Shown piece after piece: positions 1 to 9,571 of a stretch of DNA of 41,534 nt; the first letter of the stretch is position 1, and every line of letters starts with the position of its first letter. A program made the translations under genes and the position numbers. The stretch covers positions 1 to 41,534 of the forward strand of contig RAYO01000034.1 in NCBI GenBank assembly GCA_003612335.1, written 5' to 3'. The notes below the pieces were generated by a model. It was not told where the DNA came from and searched no databases. It worked only from the letters and a program-made list of their open reading frames with translations. The DNA is from a bacterium 1xD42-67 (GTDB taxonomy: Bacteria > Bacillota > Clostridia > Oscillospirales > Oscillospiraceae).

Positions 1-79
1 CATCCTGGTCCAGTCCGCCCAGGCCATGCTGGCCCAGGCCAACCAGGTGCCTCAGGGCGTGCTCCAGCTGCTGGGCTAA
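1..79 (+). CDS. fliC: Flagellin, C-terminal end (partial)
   Basis: Only the last 25 codons are inside the window, read in the frame starting at base 2 and ending with TAA at 77-79. The peptide ends AMLAQANQVPQGVLQLLG, which is the characteristic end of the D0 domain of bacterial flagellin, the helix that packs in the core of the filament (usual form MLAQANQxPQxVLxLL). The final residue is Gly rather than the frequent Arg. The gene is followed by a strong terminator at 112-146 and converges with the Sel1-repeat gene. It implies a flagellated organism; whether this is the main or an accessory flagellin cannot be seen. Confidence 0.85.
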   Translation, partial: ILVQSAQAMLAQANQVPQGVLQLLG

Positions 80-111
80 GCCCATCAGGAGCACATCCCC
101 TAAACAACAAG

Positions 112-146
112 GTCCGCCCCGGAGCGATGCTCCGGGGCGGGCTTTT
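112..146 (+). terminator. Rho-independent terminator after flagellin
   Basis: A perfect 12-bp GC-rich stem (114-125 pairing with 129-140, arm CCGCCCCGGAGC) closes over a GAT loop and is followed by GCTTTTAT. It lies 33 bp after the flagellin stop codon and 15 bp before the stop of the convergent Sel1-repeat gene, so it could also act on that gene's transcript. Confidence 0.85.
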
Positions 147-160
147 ATGTATCGATGGAT

Positions 161-3100
161 CTATTTTTTGAAGAGACCGAACAGTCCGCCCTTCTTTTTC
201 TTCTCCGAGACCTTCGCCTTGGGGGGCTGAGGAGGGGCTTTCGGTTCGCCGGTCTTGGGAGGGATATAGGTATACGGTCCGCTGCCGGAGCCGTCCAGGC
301 GCTGGAGGGCCTCCTTCGCGCTCTGATACCCCTTGCCGGCGGCCTTTTGATAGAGCTCCCGGGCTTTGGCCAGATCGGCGGCCACCCCGTGGCCCTCCTC
401 ATAGCACTCGGCCAAGAGGAACAGCGCCCGAGGCTGGCCATGGCCGGCGGCCTTTTGGAACCACTCGACGGCCTTGATGTCGTCCTCTGCGGTCCCGATC
501 CCGGCGTAGTAGCAGTAGCCCAGGTTGCACATGGCGGTGACGTTCCCGTTGTCGGCCGAACGCCGGTAGAGCTCCACCGCCTTGGCCTTGTCCTCCGCCA
601 CGCCCCGGCCCAGCTCATAGCACAGCCCCAACAAACACTGGGCCCGGCTGTTCCCGTCCTCCGCGGCCCGCTGGAACCAGTGGGCCGCCTGGACGTCGTC
701 CCTCTCTACTCCGATCCCCTCGTAGTAGCAGTAGCCCAGGTTGCATTGAGAGCGGGCATGGCCCCGCTCGGCGGCCTGGCGGTAGAGCTCCACTGCCTTG
801 GCCTTGTCCTCGGGCACCCCCTGGCCCAGCTCGTAGCACAGCCCCAGGGCGCAGGTCGCGCTGGCGTTGCCCATCTTGTGGGCCCGCTGATAGAGCTCCA
901 CTGCCCGGTGGATGTCCTCCTGGACGCCGTAGCCGTTCTCATAGCACTCGCCCAGCAGATGTATGGCCCGGGGATGATCCTGCTCTGCCGCCTTGGTGAA
1001 CCACTGGAAAGCGAGTTCGTCGTCCTCCTCCACACCGATCCCTTGATAGTAGCAGAACCCCAGGTTGCACTGGGAGCGGGCATGGCCCCGCATAGCGGCC
1101 TGCCGGTAGAGCTCCACCGCCTTGGCCTTATCCTTTGGGACGCCGTCCCCCATCTCATAGCACAGCCCCAGGGAGCAGGTGGCGGGGGGATAATCCAGCT
1201 CATGGGCCTTCTGATACAGCTGAGCGGCCTTGACCAGATCCCGTTCCACCCCGTAGCCGTTCTCATAGCACTCGGCCAGCAGGCAGATGGCCCGGGGGTA
1301 ATCCCGCTGAGCGGCGGCGGAGAACCACTTGACGGCCTCGTCGTTGTCCTCTTCCACGCCGATCCCCCGGTAGTAGCAGTAGCCCAGATTGCACTGGGCC
1401 CGGACCATCCCCTGCTCCGCCGCCTGGCGGTACAGCTCCACTGCCTTGGACAGGTCCCGCTCCACCCCGTCGCCGAACTCATAGCAGACGCCCAGGGAGC
1501 AGGTGGCAGGGACATAGCCCGCCTGGTGGGCCCGCTGGTACAGCGCTATCGCCCGCTCCATGTCCTTCTCCACACCGTAGCCGTTCTCATAGCACTCGCC
1601 CAACAGCTGCATGGCCCGGGGATGCTCCTGTTCCGCCGCCTTGGCGAACCACTTCGCCGCCTCTGTGTCGTCCTCTTCCACGCCGATCCCCTGATAGTAG
1701 AAGAATCCCAGGTTGCACTGGGCCCGGGGATAGCCCCGCTCGGCGGCTTGGCGGTAGAGCTGAGCAGCTTTCTCCTTGTCCTCCGCCACGCCCCGGCCCA
1801 GCTCATAGCACAGGCCCAGGGAACACATCGCGGGAACGTGGCCCCGGTCACTGGACTGCTGATAGAGCTGGAAGGCCCGCTCTACGTCCTCCTCCACGCC
1901 GTAGCCCCGGTCATAGCACTCCCCCAGCAGCATCAGCGCCCGGGCCTGGCCCTCCTCTGCGGCCTTGGAGAACCACTGGAACGCCTCCGAATCGTCCTCC
2001 TCCACACCGATCCCGGTGTAGTAACAGTAGCCCAGGTTGCACTGGGCCCGGGCGTCTCCCCGCTCAGCGGCCTGACGGTACAGCTCCACCGCCTTGGCCT
2101 TGTCCTCCTCCACGCCGGTGCCCAGCTCGTAGCACAGGCCAAGGGCACAGGTGGCAGGGGGATAGCCTACCTCATGGGCCTTGGCATACAGCTCCACCGC
2201 CTTGTGGATATCCTCCTGGACGCCATAGCCGTTCTCATAGCACTCGGCCAGCAGCTGCATGGCCCGGGGATGATCCTGCTCCGCCGCCTTGGCGAACCAC
2301 TCCGCCGCCTGGACGTTGTCCTCCTCCACACCGATCCCGATGTAGTAACAGAAGCCCAGGTTGCACTGGGCCCGGGGCATCCCCCGCTCAGCGGCCTTGC
2401 GATAGAGCTCCACCGCCTTGGCCAGGTCCTTTTCCACTCCCTGGCCCATCTCATAGCACAGCCCCAGGGAACAGAAGGCGGAGGTATAGTCCTTCTCCAC
2501 CGCCCGCTGATACAGCTTCACTGCCCGATCGTAGTCCTGTTCCACGCCCCAGCCCCGGTCATAGCACTCCCCCAGCAGCAGCAGCGCCCGGGGATACTCC
2601 CGCTCTGCGGCCTTGGTGAACCACTCCACCGCCTGCTCCGGGTCCTCCTCCACACCGATCCCGATGTAGTAGCAGAAGCCCAGGTTGCACTGGGCGGGAG
2701 GGAAGCCCTGCTCAGCGGCCTCCCGATACAGCTCCACCGCCCTGGCCTTGTCCTCCTCCACACCGGTGCCCGACTCGTAGCACAGGCCCAGGGAGCAGGC
2801 CCCGTCGGGGTAGTGCTGGTCATAGGCGGCGCGGTAGAGCTCCAGTGCTTTCTCCATGTCCTTCTCCACGCCGTAGCCGTTCTCGAAGCACTCCCCCATC
2901 AGCACCTGGGCCCGGGGATAGCCCTGCTGGGCCGCCTTGGCGAAGAGCTCCGCCGCCGCATCGTTGTCCTCCTCGAACCAGATGCCCTGGTAGTAGAAGT
3001 AGCCCAGATTGCACTGGGCGGGGGCATAGTCCTGGTCAGCGGCCTCCTGATAGAGCTCCGCCGCCCGGCCCTTGTCCATCTCCACCCCGTGGCCCAGCTC

Positions 3101-3505
3101 ATAGCACAGCCCCAGCTCGGTGAGGGCGGGAGGATAGCCCTCCTCCGCAGCACCGGTCAGCAGTTCCGCCCCCCGGACCATGTCCTTCTCCGTACCGATC
3201 CCCCGGACGAAGCACACCCCCAGATAGTACTGGGCGGCGATATAGCCTCCCTCGGCGGACTTGGTGAACCAGTAGAAAGCCTTCTCCTCGTCCTTGGGGG
3301 CGCCGTCGTCTCCATAGTAGTAGTTCCGGCCCAAACGGTATTGGGCGTCCAGATCGCCGTCCTCCGCGGCGGAGATCAGAGCCTGGAGATCCTCCTGCTT
3401 CCGCTCCGCCATATCGGTCAGACTGCTCATCACCTTGGGATCGATGTATATCATCACGGAGTCCTGATCGAACGATCCCGGATTCTTGTTCTGCTCGTCT
3501 GCCAT
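161..3505 (-). CDS. Giant Sel1-like repeat (SLR/TPR-type) protein
   Basis: This encodes 1114 residues made almost entirely of Sel1-like repeats, alpha-helical solenoid units of about 36 residues that act as protein-interaction scaffolds. I count 28 repeats from about residue 51 to 1061. Typical cores are CNLGYCYYxGIGVEEDD and AVELYRQAAERG. A Pro/Lys-rich tail follows (PKAPPQPPKAKVSEKKKK, then GLFGLFKK). No signal peptide or membrane segment is visible, so it is probably cytoplasmic; the basic amphipathic tail might touch membrane or a partner. The start ATG has AAGGAAG upstream. Repeats fall into three alternating sub-types, giving a period of about 108 residues, with one chimeric unit near the end. 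SLR proteins often serve signalling or secretion complexes; the partner here is unknown. It lies between flagellin and rpoD, which does not define its role. Confidence 0.9.
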   Translation of the reverse strand: MADEQNKNPGSFDQDSVMIYIDPKVMSSLTDMAERKQEDLQALISAAEDGDLDAQYRLGRNYYYGDDGAPKDEEKAFYWFTKSAEGGYIAAQYYLGVCFVRGIGTEKDMVRGAELLTGAAEEGYPPALTELGLCYELGHGVEMDKGRAAELYQEAADQDYAPAQCNLGYFYYQGIWFEEDNDAAAELFAKAAQQGYPRAQVLMGECFENGYGVEKDMEKALELYRAAYDQHYPDGACSLGLCYESGTGVEEDKARAVELYREAAEQGFPPAQCNLGFCYYIGIGVEEDPEQAVEWFTKAAEREYPRALLLLGECYDRGWGVEQDYDRAVKLYQRAVEKDYTSAFCSLGLCYEMGQGVEKDLAKAVELYRKAAERGMPRAQCNLGFCYYIGIGVEEDNVQAAEWFAKAAEQDHPRAMQLLAECYENGYGVQEDIHKAVELYAKAHEVGYPPATCALGLCYELGTGVEEDKAKAVELYRQAAERGDARAQCNLGYCYYTGIGVEEDDSEAFQWFSKAAEEGQARALMLLGECYDRGYGVEEDVERAFQLYQQSSDRGHVPAMCSLGLCYELGRGVAEDKEKAAQLYRQAAERGYPRAQCNLGFFYYQGIGVEEDDTEAAKWFAKAAEQEHPRAMQLLGECYENGYGVEKDMERAIALYQRAHQAGYVPATCSLGVCYEFGDGVERDLSKAVELYRQAAEQGMVRAQCNLGYCYYRGIGVEEDNDEAVKWFSAAAQRDYPRAICLLAECYENGYGVERDLVKAAQLYQKAHELDYPPATCSLGLCYEMGDGVPKDKAKAVELYRQAAMRGHARSQCNLGFCYYQGIGVEEDDELAFQWFTKAAEQDHPRAIHLLGECYENGYGVQEDIHRAVELYQRAHKMGNASATCALGLCYELGQGVPEDKAKAVELYRQAAERGHARSQCNLGYCYYEGIGVERDDVQAAHWFQRAAEDGNSRAQCLLGLCYELGRGVAEDKAKAVELYRRSADNGNVTAMCNLGYCYYAGIGTAEDDIKAVEWFQKAAGHGQPRALFLLAECYEEGHGVAADLAKARELYQKAAGKGYQSAKEALQRLDGSGSGPYTYIPPKTGEPKAPPQPPKAKVSEKKKKGGLFGLFKK
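323..3355 (-). repeat. Tandem Sel1-repeat DNA, about 324-bp superunits
   Basis: Within the Sel1 gene the three repeat sub-types recur in fixed order. Type 1 is C(S/A)LGLCYExGxG, type 2 is QCNLGxCYYxGIG and type 3 is LL(G/A)ECYENGYGV. Each triplet spans about 108 codons. Counting both strands' coding sense, there are nine type 1, nine type 2 and eight type 3 units after two divergent N-terminal repeats. Sub-type copies are much more alike to the copy one triplet away than to the adjacent repeat, so expansion happened by duplication of whole triplets. Confidence 0.8.
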
Positions 3506-3570
3506 AGCGTCTCGCTTCCTTTCTATGTTCTCTTCTGCATGATACAGGGCCCTTCCCTGCCGGATCGGAC

Positions 3571-3591
3571 CGCCGCTCCAACGGAGCGGCG
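3571..3591 (-). terminator. Hairpin after rpoD (possible terminator)
   Basis: A perfect 9-bp stem CGCCGCTCC/GGAGCGGCG with a 3-nt loop lies 14 bp beyond the rpoD stop codon and upstream of the Sel1 gene on the same strand. There is no U-tract, so termination would have to be weak or factor-assisted. No other gene is seen between 3506 and 3604. Confidence 0.4.
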
Positions 3592-3604
3592 TCTCTGCAG
3601 CCCC

Positions 3605-4932
<1,328 letters not shown>

Positions 4933-4936
<4 letters not shown>

Positions 4937-6699
4937 CGTTTCTCCTCCATATATGCTTTCTTCTGTCGATGTCTCTGCTGCATGGCCAGCAGCAGGCTGT
5001 CCCCCTGGCCGCCCCCCTCCCGCAGCAGCTGTTCTCTGCGGATGAGGTCTATGTAGTCCCGGATGGCCTGGGCGCTGTTGGCCGCCGATCCGGGCTGGGC
5101 CGCCACCTGGGCCAGATGGTCCATCTCCTCGCGGCTGAGGTCCCCGGCCAGAGCGGCCAGCTGGGTGGACAGCCCCTCCCTGGCCCGGCTCAGCAGCAGA
5201 TCGAAGGCCCGGCCCAGCAGCTGGGAGGAGAAATCCCCCCCTGTCATGCCCTCCATCCGGTCTGCCAGGCCCGGGTCCAGCATGAGCAGACGGACCAGGC
5301 CCTCCTCCGCCCGGGCGGAGCGGATATCCTCATACCGCAGGCCCCGGGCCTTGGGCTGGAGCTGGCTGGCGGGCGCCAGGTCCCGGCGCTCCTGCTGCTT
5401 CTTCACCCTGCGCAGGCGGGCCTTCAGGGCCCGGTCCACCTCCAGCTTCATCGCCTCCGGGGTGGCGCCCGCCGTCTGGGCGGCGTGACCGCCGTAGATC
5501 TCCCGCTCCACCGCACTGGGCAGTGTGGACACCAGCTGGGCCGCCTCCTGGAGGAAGGCGATCCGCTGGCTGTCGTCTGTCAGGTCATACTTTTTCCGGA
5601 CCTGTTCCAGGCGGTAATCCACCTGGTCCTCGCTCTGGTCCAGCAGCTTGGCGAAGGCGTCCCGGCCATATGCTTTGATGAACTCATCCGGGTCCTTGGC
5701 CCCCTGCATCCGCAGGACCTTCACCTTCATCCCCGCCTTCTCCAGCAGGGGGATGGCCCGCTGGGCGGCGGCCACACCGGCTCCGTCGCCGTCATAGGCG
5801 ATGACCGCTCCCTTGAAATACCGGGCCAGCAGCTGGCCATGCTCCTCGGTCAGGGAGGTGCCCAGGGAGGCCACCGCACTGTCGAATCCCGCCTGGTGGA
5901 GGGCGATGGTATCCATATATCCCTCTGTCAGGATCGCCCGCCCCGCCTTGGATCTCTTGGCGATGTTCAGTGCGAAGACGTTGCGGCTCTTATTATATAC
6001 CGGGGTGTCCGGGGAATTCAGGTATTTGGGGACAGAGCCGTCCATCACCCGGCCCCCGAACCCGATCACGTTCCCCCTCACGTCGATGATGGGGAACATC
6101 ACCCGGCCCCGGAACCGGTCGTAGATCCGGCCGTCCTGATTGCTCACGGCCAGCCCCGCATCCAGCAGGTCCCGCTTGTCATAGCCCAGCTTGGCCATCT
6201 CTCCGATCAGACCGTCCCACCGGTCGGGAGCGAAGCCCAGACCGAAGCTGGTCAAGGTCCGCCGGGACAGGCCCCGCTCCCGCAGATAGGCCAGCCCCTC
6301 CGCCCCCTCGGGGGCGTTGAGCCAGCGGTGGAACGCCCGGGCCGCCTGCTTGTTCAGCTCCAGGATCTTCTCCCGCCGCTCCCGCATCCCAGCCGAGGGC
6401 CCTCCCAGGTCGGGCACCTCCATCCCGGCCCGCTTGGCCAGCACCGCCACCGCGTCCCGGAAGGGCAGGTTCTCCAGCTCCATGATATAGTTGATGGCGC
6501 CGCCCCCCTTGCCGCAGCCGAAACACTTATATATCTGCCGGTCGGGCACCACGTGGAAGGAGGGGGTCTTCTCACTATGGAAAGGGCAGCAGCCCCACCA
6601 GCTGTTCCCTTTCTTGGTCAGCCGCACGGATTCAGACACCAGGTCCACGATGTCCGTTCGGGCGACCAGCTCGTCCAAAAATCGCTCGGGCAGGGGCAA
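4933..6699 (-). CDS. dnaG: DNA primase DnaG
   Basis: This primase synthesises RNA primers at the replication fork with DnaB helicase. A TTG start at 6699 is preferred: GGGGAGGAGGG stands about 7 nt upstream, and it gives a 588-residue protein with CHC2 zinc-finger ligands at C38, H41, C59 and C62, close to the canonical 40/43/61/64. A longer in-frame TTG at 6762 has no good ribosome binding site. The TOPRIM catalytic core carries the EGYMD motif (about 259-263) and DGD (about 303-305). The C-terminal part, rich in Arg/Leu helices, is the helicase-binding region. It ends in a 4-nt overlap with rpoD and lies downstream of dgt. Confidence 0.96.
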
Positions 6700-6822
6700 A
6701 AGACATCCCTCCTCCCCTGGATGGTCGTTTTTCTCTCCTATTTGTATCCGTTCTTTGGGCAAATTATCCCAAAACTGGCCTTATCAGGCTCTCGAGGGAC
6801 CTGCGGGCCCGCCCGCAGCCAT

Positions 6823-7827
6823 TCACAGCACCGTCCACCCTTTCGGGATGAACAGCTCCTTATACCGCTCCACGGCGAAGGGGTCGGTCATCCCGGCGAT
6901 GTAGTCGCACACCGCCCGGTCGATCCCCTCCGCCGCCCGGATGGCCTGGAAATCATCGGGCAGACGGTCCGGGTCCTTTTGATAGTATTCGAAGAGGCTG
7001 CGGAGCATGTCCTGGGCCTTCCCCTCCTCCCCCTTGGCCCGGGGGTCGGTGTACACGTTCTCGAACATGAAGTCCTTCAGGGCCAGCATGGCCTCCCCGA
7101 TCTCAGGCGACTGGCGGATCTCGGTCTGCCCCAGACTGGCCTGGACGGCATCGGTGACCAGGGTGTCGATCCGCTTGCTGTGGGTGAAGCCCAGGAGCCT
7201 GGAGATCTCCAGGGGGATATCGATGGGATAGATGATCCCGCCCCGCAGGGCGTCCTCGATGTCGTGGTTGATGTAAGCGATATGGTCGGCCAGCCGGACG
7301 ATCTGGCCCTCCAGGGTAGCGGCAGGGGGGCCCTTGGTGTGGCACACGATCCCGTTGCGCACCTCCCAGGTCAGATCCAGCCCCTCTCCCCCCTTCTCCA
7401 GCCGCTCCACCACCCGGACCGACTGCTGGTAATGGGCGAAGCCCCCGGGCATCACCTCGTCCAGCAGCCGCTCGCCGGCGTGGCCGAAGGGGGTATGGCC
7501 CAGGTCGTGGCCCAGGGCGATGGCCTCGGTCAGGTCCTCGTTGAGGAACAGGGCCCGAGCCATGGTGCGGGCGATCCGGCTCACCTCCAGGGTGTGGGTC
7601 ATCCGGGTCCGGTAGTGGTCCCCCTCCGGCTGGAGGAAGACCTGGGTCTTGTGCTTCAGGCGGCGGAAGGCCTTGGAATAGACGATCCGGTCCACATCCC
7701 GCTGGAAGGGGGTGCGGATGTCGCACTCCTCCTCCGGCCGGGACCGGCCTCTGCTCTGAGATGACTTACAGGCCAGAGGCGACAATGTGGCCTCCTCCCG
7801 CGCCTGGATCTGCTCCCGCAGTGACAT
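6823..7827 (-). CDS. dgt: Deoxyguanosinetriphosphate triphosphohydrolase (HD family)
   Basis: This HD-domain dNTPase converts dGTP (or other dNTPs) to the nucleoside and triphosphate, limiting dNTP pools. With the start chosen at 7827 it has 334 residues. The metal ligands are visible: H78 (RTRMTHTLEV), H107-D108 (GHDLGHTPFGH) and D181 (RLADHIAY). The start MSLREQ is 8 nt after GGGGAGG; the ATG six bases upstream (7833) is too close to that site, and the frame extends further upstream without support. Dgt next to dnaG and rpoD is a common Firmicute arrangement. An 8-bp hairpin (6801-6818) without a U-tract lies 4 bp after its stop, so partial read-through into dnaG is likely. Bases 7828-8050 hold no gene that I can see. 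Confidence 0.94.
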   Translation of the reverse strand: MSLREQIQAREEATLSPLACKSSQSRGRSRPEEECDIRTPFQRDVDRIVYSKAFRRLKHKTQVFLQPEGDHYRTRMTHTLEVSRIARTMARALFLNEDLTEAIALGHDLGHTPFGHAGERLLDEVMPGGFAHYQQSVRVVERLEKGGEGLDLTWEVRNGIVCHTKGPPAATLEGQIVRLADHIAYINHDIEDALRGGIIYPIDIPLEISRLLGFTHSKRIDTLVTDAVQASLGQTEIRQSPEIGEAMLALKDFMFENVYTDPRAKGEEGKAQDMLRSLFEYYQKDPDRLPDDFQAIRAAEGIDRAVCDYIAGMTDPFAVERYKELFIPKGWTVL

Positions 7828-8050
7828 GGACATCCCCTCCCCTTTTTGCTCTATGTTCTGGCTACGATTACTTATACGAGAAATCTTTTCAGATCCCTCT
7901 TTTTTCAGAAAAAAATTTTTCTCCCGCTCCCCATCCTCAGGGAGCAGGGAGACCAAACAGAAAGACGGCGCAAACGCACCGCCTTTCCGTCCCATCAGGA
8001 GCGGGGATAGGGCCTCCGTCCTGTCTCTGCTGGTCCAAAGGGCCCGATGT

Positions 8051-8425
8051 TCACGCCTGCCAGAGGCCGTGCAGATCGCAGTAGGCGTAGACGGCCTCCA
8101 CCTCGTCGCCCTCGCAGAGCGCGAAGCAGACCTCCGGCCTGTCGCCGGGATGCAGCAGCTTGCGCTGGTTGCCCTGCTTGGTCTGGAGCGAGACCCACTC
8201 GATGTGGTGCTCCGGCAGCATGGGGTGGTCCACAGAACCGACCTTGACCTTCACCAGGCCGCCCTCTGCCTCGTATACGGGGACATGCTTCTCCACAGCG
8301 GCGTCAGTGGTGCCCGGGACGATCTCCGTCATCTTCTGCCCGCAGCACATCACAGGGACGCCGGCATCCTTGACCATAGCGACGATATTGCCGCAGTGCC
8401 CGCAGATGTAAAATCTTTGTTCCAT
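8051..8425 (-). CDS. dfx: Desulfoferrodoxin (superoxide reductase, class I)
   Basis: This enzyme reduces superoxide to hydrogen peroxide without making oxygen, an anaerobe's oxidative-stress defence. At 124 residues it has both iron sites. The N-terminal desulforedoxin domain has C8, C11 and the CC pair C27-C28 for a rubredoxin-like Fe(S-Cys)4 centre. The catalytic centre II uses H47 (EKHVP), H67, H73 (HPMLPEHHIEW), C116 and H119 (YCDLHGLW), with the last two at the classical positions. The ATG at 8425 follows GAGGAGG by 8 nt; an in-frame TTG six codons upstream overlaps that site and is rejected. It is monocistronic with its own promoter, divergent from rpsB. Electrons probably come from a rubredoxin not present here. 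Confidence 0.96.
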   Translation of the reverse strand: MEQRFYICGHCGNIVAMVKDAGVPVMCCGQKMTEIVPGTTDAAVEKHVPVYEAEGGLVKVKVGSVDHPMLPEHHIEWVSLQTKQGNQRKLLHPGDRPEVCFALCEGDEVEAVYAYCDLHGLWQA

Positions 8426-8505
8426 CTTGGTCTTCCTCCTCAAAAAAAGTTGGTTTCTCGGTCTGTTCTCATATCCTCTGCCTAGACAGGAGATGATATA
8501 TAGGC

Positions 8506-8534
8506 AGGATATCCTATCCAGTGGAAAAAATCAA
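8506..8534 (-). promoter_or_regulatory. Predicted promoter of dfx
   Basis: On the minus strand TTGATT (8534-8529) and TATCCT (8511-8506) are separated by exactly 17 nt. The -10 is embedded in a small palindrome (AGGATATCCT), which could bind a repressor. It stands about 80 nt upstream of the dfx start. Confidence 0.6.
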
Positions 8535-8592
8535 GTGATTTGACAGATCATGAGCATCTGTCTCATAGAAAAAAGAAAAGAGAAAAAAAGTA

Positions 8593-8621
8593 TTGTGTTC
8601 CCGCAAAAGCTGTGGTATAAT
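8593..8621 (+). promoter_or_regulatory. Predicted promoter of rpsB-tsf
   Basis: TTGTGT (8593-8598), a 17-nt spacer and a perfect TATAAT (8616-8621) precede a leader of about 105 nt before rpsB, and A-rich DNA just upstream could act as an UP element. This fits strong sigma-A expression of a ribosomal protein gene. Confidence 0.8.
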
Positions 8622-8733
8622 GCCAAGGCATTATGCGTGGGAGTGCGGATCCCTGCCCAGTGCCTGGGAGCTCCAGGTTGGCAGAGGACATGATGCCCCC
8701 AGAAGAACAACTGAAAACAGGAGGAAACAAACT
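8622..8733 (+). ncRNA. Structured 5' leader of rpsB (candidate S2 autoregulatory element)
   Basis: Between the promoter and rpsB lies a GC-rich leader with several small inverted repeats: GCATTATGC, CCCAG-TGC-CTGGG and CCTGGGAGCTCCAGG, all enclosed by CCAA/TTGG. Ribosomal protein genes frequently carry such leaders for feedback by the encoded protein. Matching to a known S2 leader family is inference only. AGGAGG at 8719-8724 is the rpsB ribosome binding site. Confidence 0.4.
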
Positions 8734-9462
8734 ATGGCAGTCGTATCTATGAAGCAGCTGCTGGAGGCCGGCGTCCACTTCGGCCACCAGACCCGCCGGT
8801 GGAACCCCAAGATGGCCACCTACATCTACACGGAGCGCAACGGGATCTATATCATCGATCTCCAGAAGACCGTGAAGAAGCTGGAAGAGGCCTATAACTT
8901 CGTCCGCTCCCTGGGCGAGAAGGGCGAGACCCTCCTCTTCGTGGGCACCAAGAAACAGGCCCAGGAGGCCATCAGAGAAGAGGCCAGCCGGGTGGGCATG
9001 TACTGGGTGAACGCCCGCTGGCTGGGCGGCATGCTCACCAACTTCAAGACCATGCGGGGCCGTGTGGACCGTCTGGCCCAGCTGAAGAAGATGCAGGAGG
9101 ACGGCACCTTCGACATGCTGCCCAAGAAGGAAGTCATCAAGCACATGGGCGAGATCGCCAAGCTGGAGAAGTATCTGGGCGGCGTGACCGAGATGCGCAA
9201 GCTCCCCGGCGCCCTGTTCGTGGTGGACCCCCGCAAGGAGCGCAACGCCATCAATGAGGCCCGCAAGCTCCACATCCCCATCGTGGCCATCGTAGACACC
9301 AACTGCGACCCCGACGAGATCGATTACGTGATCCCCGGCAATGACGACGCGATCCGGGCCATCAAGCTGATCTCCGGGATCATGGCCAACGCCATCCAGG
9401 AGGGCAAGCAGGGCCAGGACGCCGCTCCCGCCGAGGCTGAGGCCCCCGCCGCTGCTAAGTAA
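8734..9462 (+). CDS. rpsB: 30S ribosomal protein S2
   Basis: This 242-residue S2 protein assembles late on the small subunit near S1/mRNA exit. The start ATG at 8734 ([19 protein letters not shown]) is 9 nt after AGGAGG; an upstream in-frame extension is rejected because it would cover the leader. Diagnostic S2 segments are [23 protein letters not shown] and the C-terminal [21 protein letters not shown]. The tail is Ala/Glu-rich, as often in this family. It is followed after 109 bp by tsf, the universal rpsB-tsf pair. Confidence 0.98.
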   Translation: MAVVSMKQLLEAGVHFGHQTRRWNPKMATYIYTERNGIYIIDLQKTVKKLEEAYNFVRSLGEKGETLLFVGTKKQAQEAIREEASRVGMYWVNARWLGGMLTNFKTMRGRVDRLAQLKKMQEDGTFDMLPKKEVIKHMGEIAKLEKYLGGVTEMRKLPGALFVVDPRKERNAINEARKLHIPIVAIVDTNCDPDEIDYVIPGNDDAIRAIKLISGIMANAIQEGKQGQDAAPAEAEAPAAAK

Positions 9463-9472
9463 GATATCTATG

Positions 9473-9540
9473 TAGGGCGCGACGGCTCCGGCAGGCCGCT
9501 CCAGGAGCGCATCCAGTGTGCGGCCCGCCGTATCGCCCTA
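9473..9540 (+). terminator. Imperfect stem-loop between rpsB and tsf
   Basis: TAGGGCG (9473-9479) pairs with CGCCCTA (9534-9540), enclosing further pairing such as GACGGC with GCCGT. No U-tract follows, so this may be an attenuator or processing site that adjusts S2 to EF-Ts ratios rather than a full terminator. Confidence 0.35.
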
Positions 9541-9571
9541 TCCTACTATCGATCATTTGGAGGTAATTATT

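Noticed and set aside
161..3505. Sel1 protein as part of the flagellar system because it neighbours flagellin
   Set aside because: The two genes are convergent and separated by a terminator; nothing in the sequence links their function.
4969..7764. A 931-codon plus-strand frame antisense to dnaG and dgt
   Set aside because: It shows no recognised domain, is Gln/Leu/Gly/Pro-rich as expected of a shadow frame, and the minus-strand genes have clear catalytic motifs.
7828..8050. An N-terminal extension of dgt by about 56 residues
   Set aside because: The good ribosome binding site is directly before 7827, and the extension has no similarity to the family and includes low-complexity sequence.
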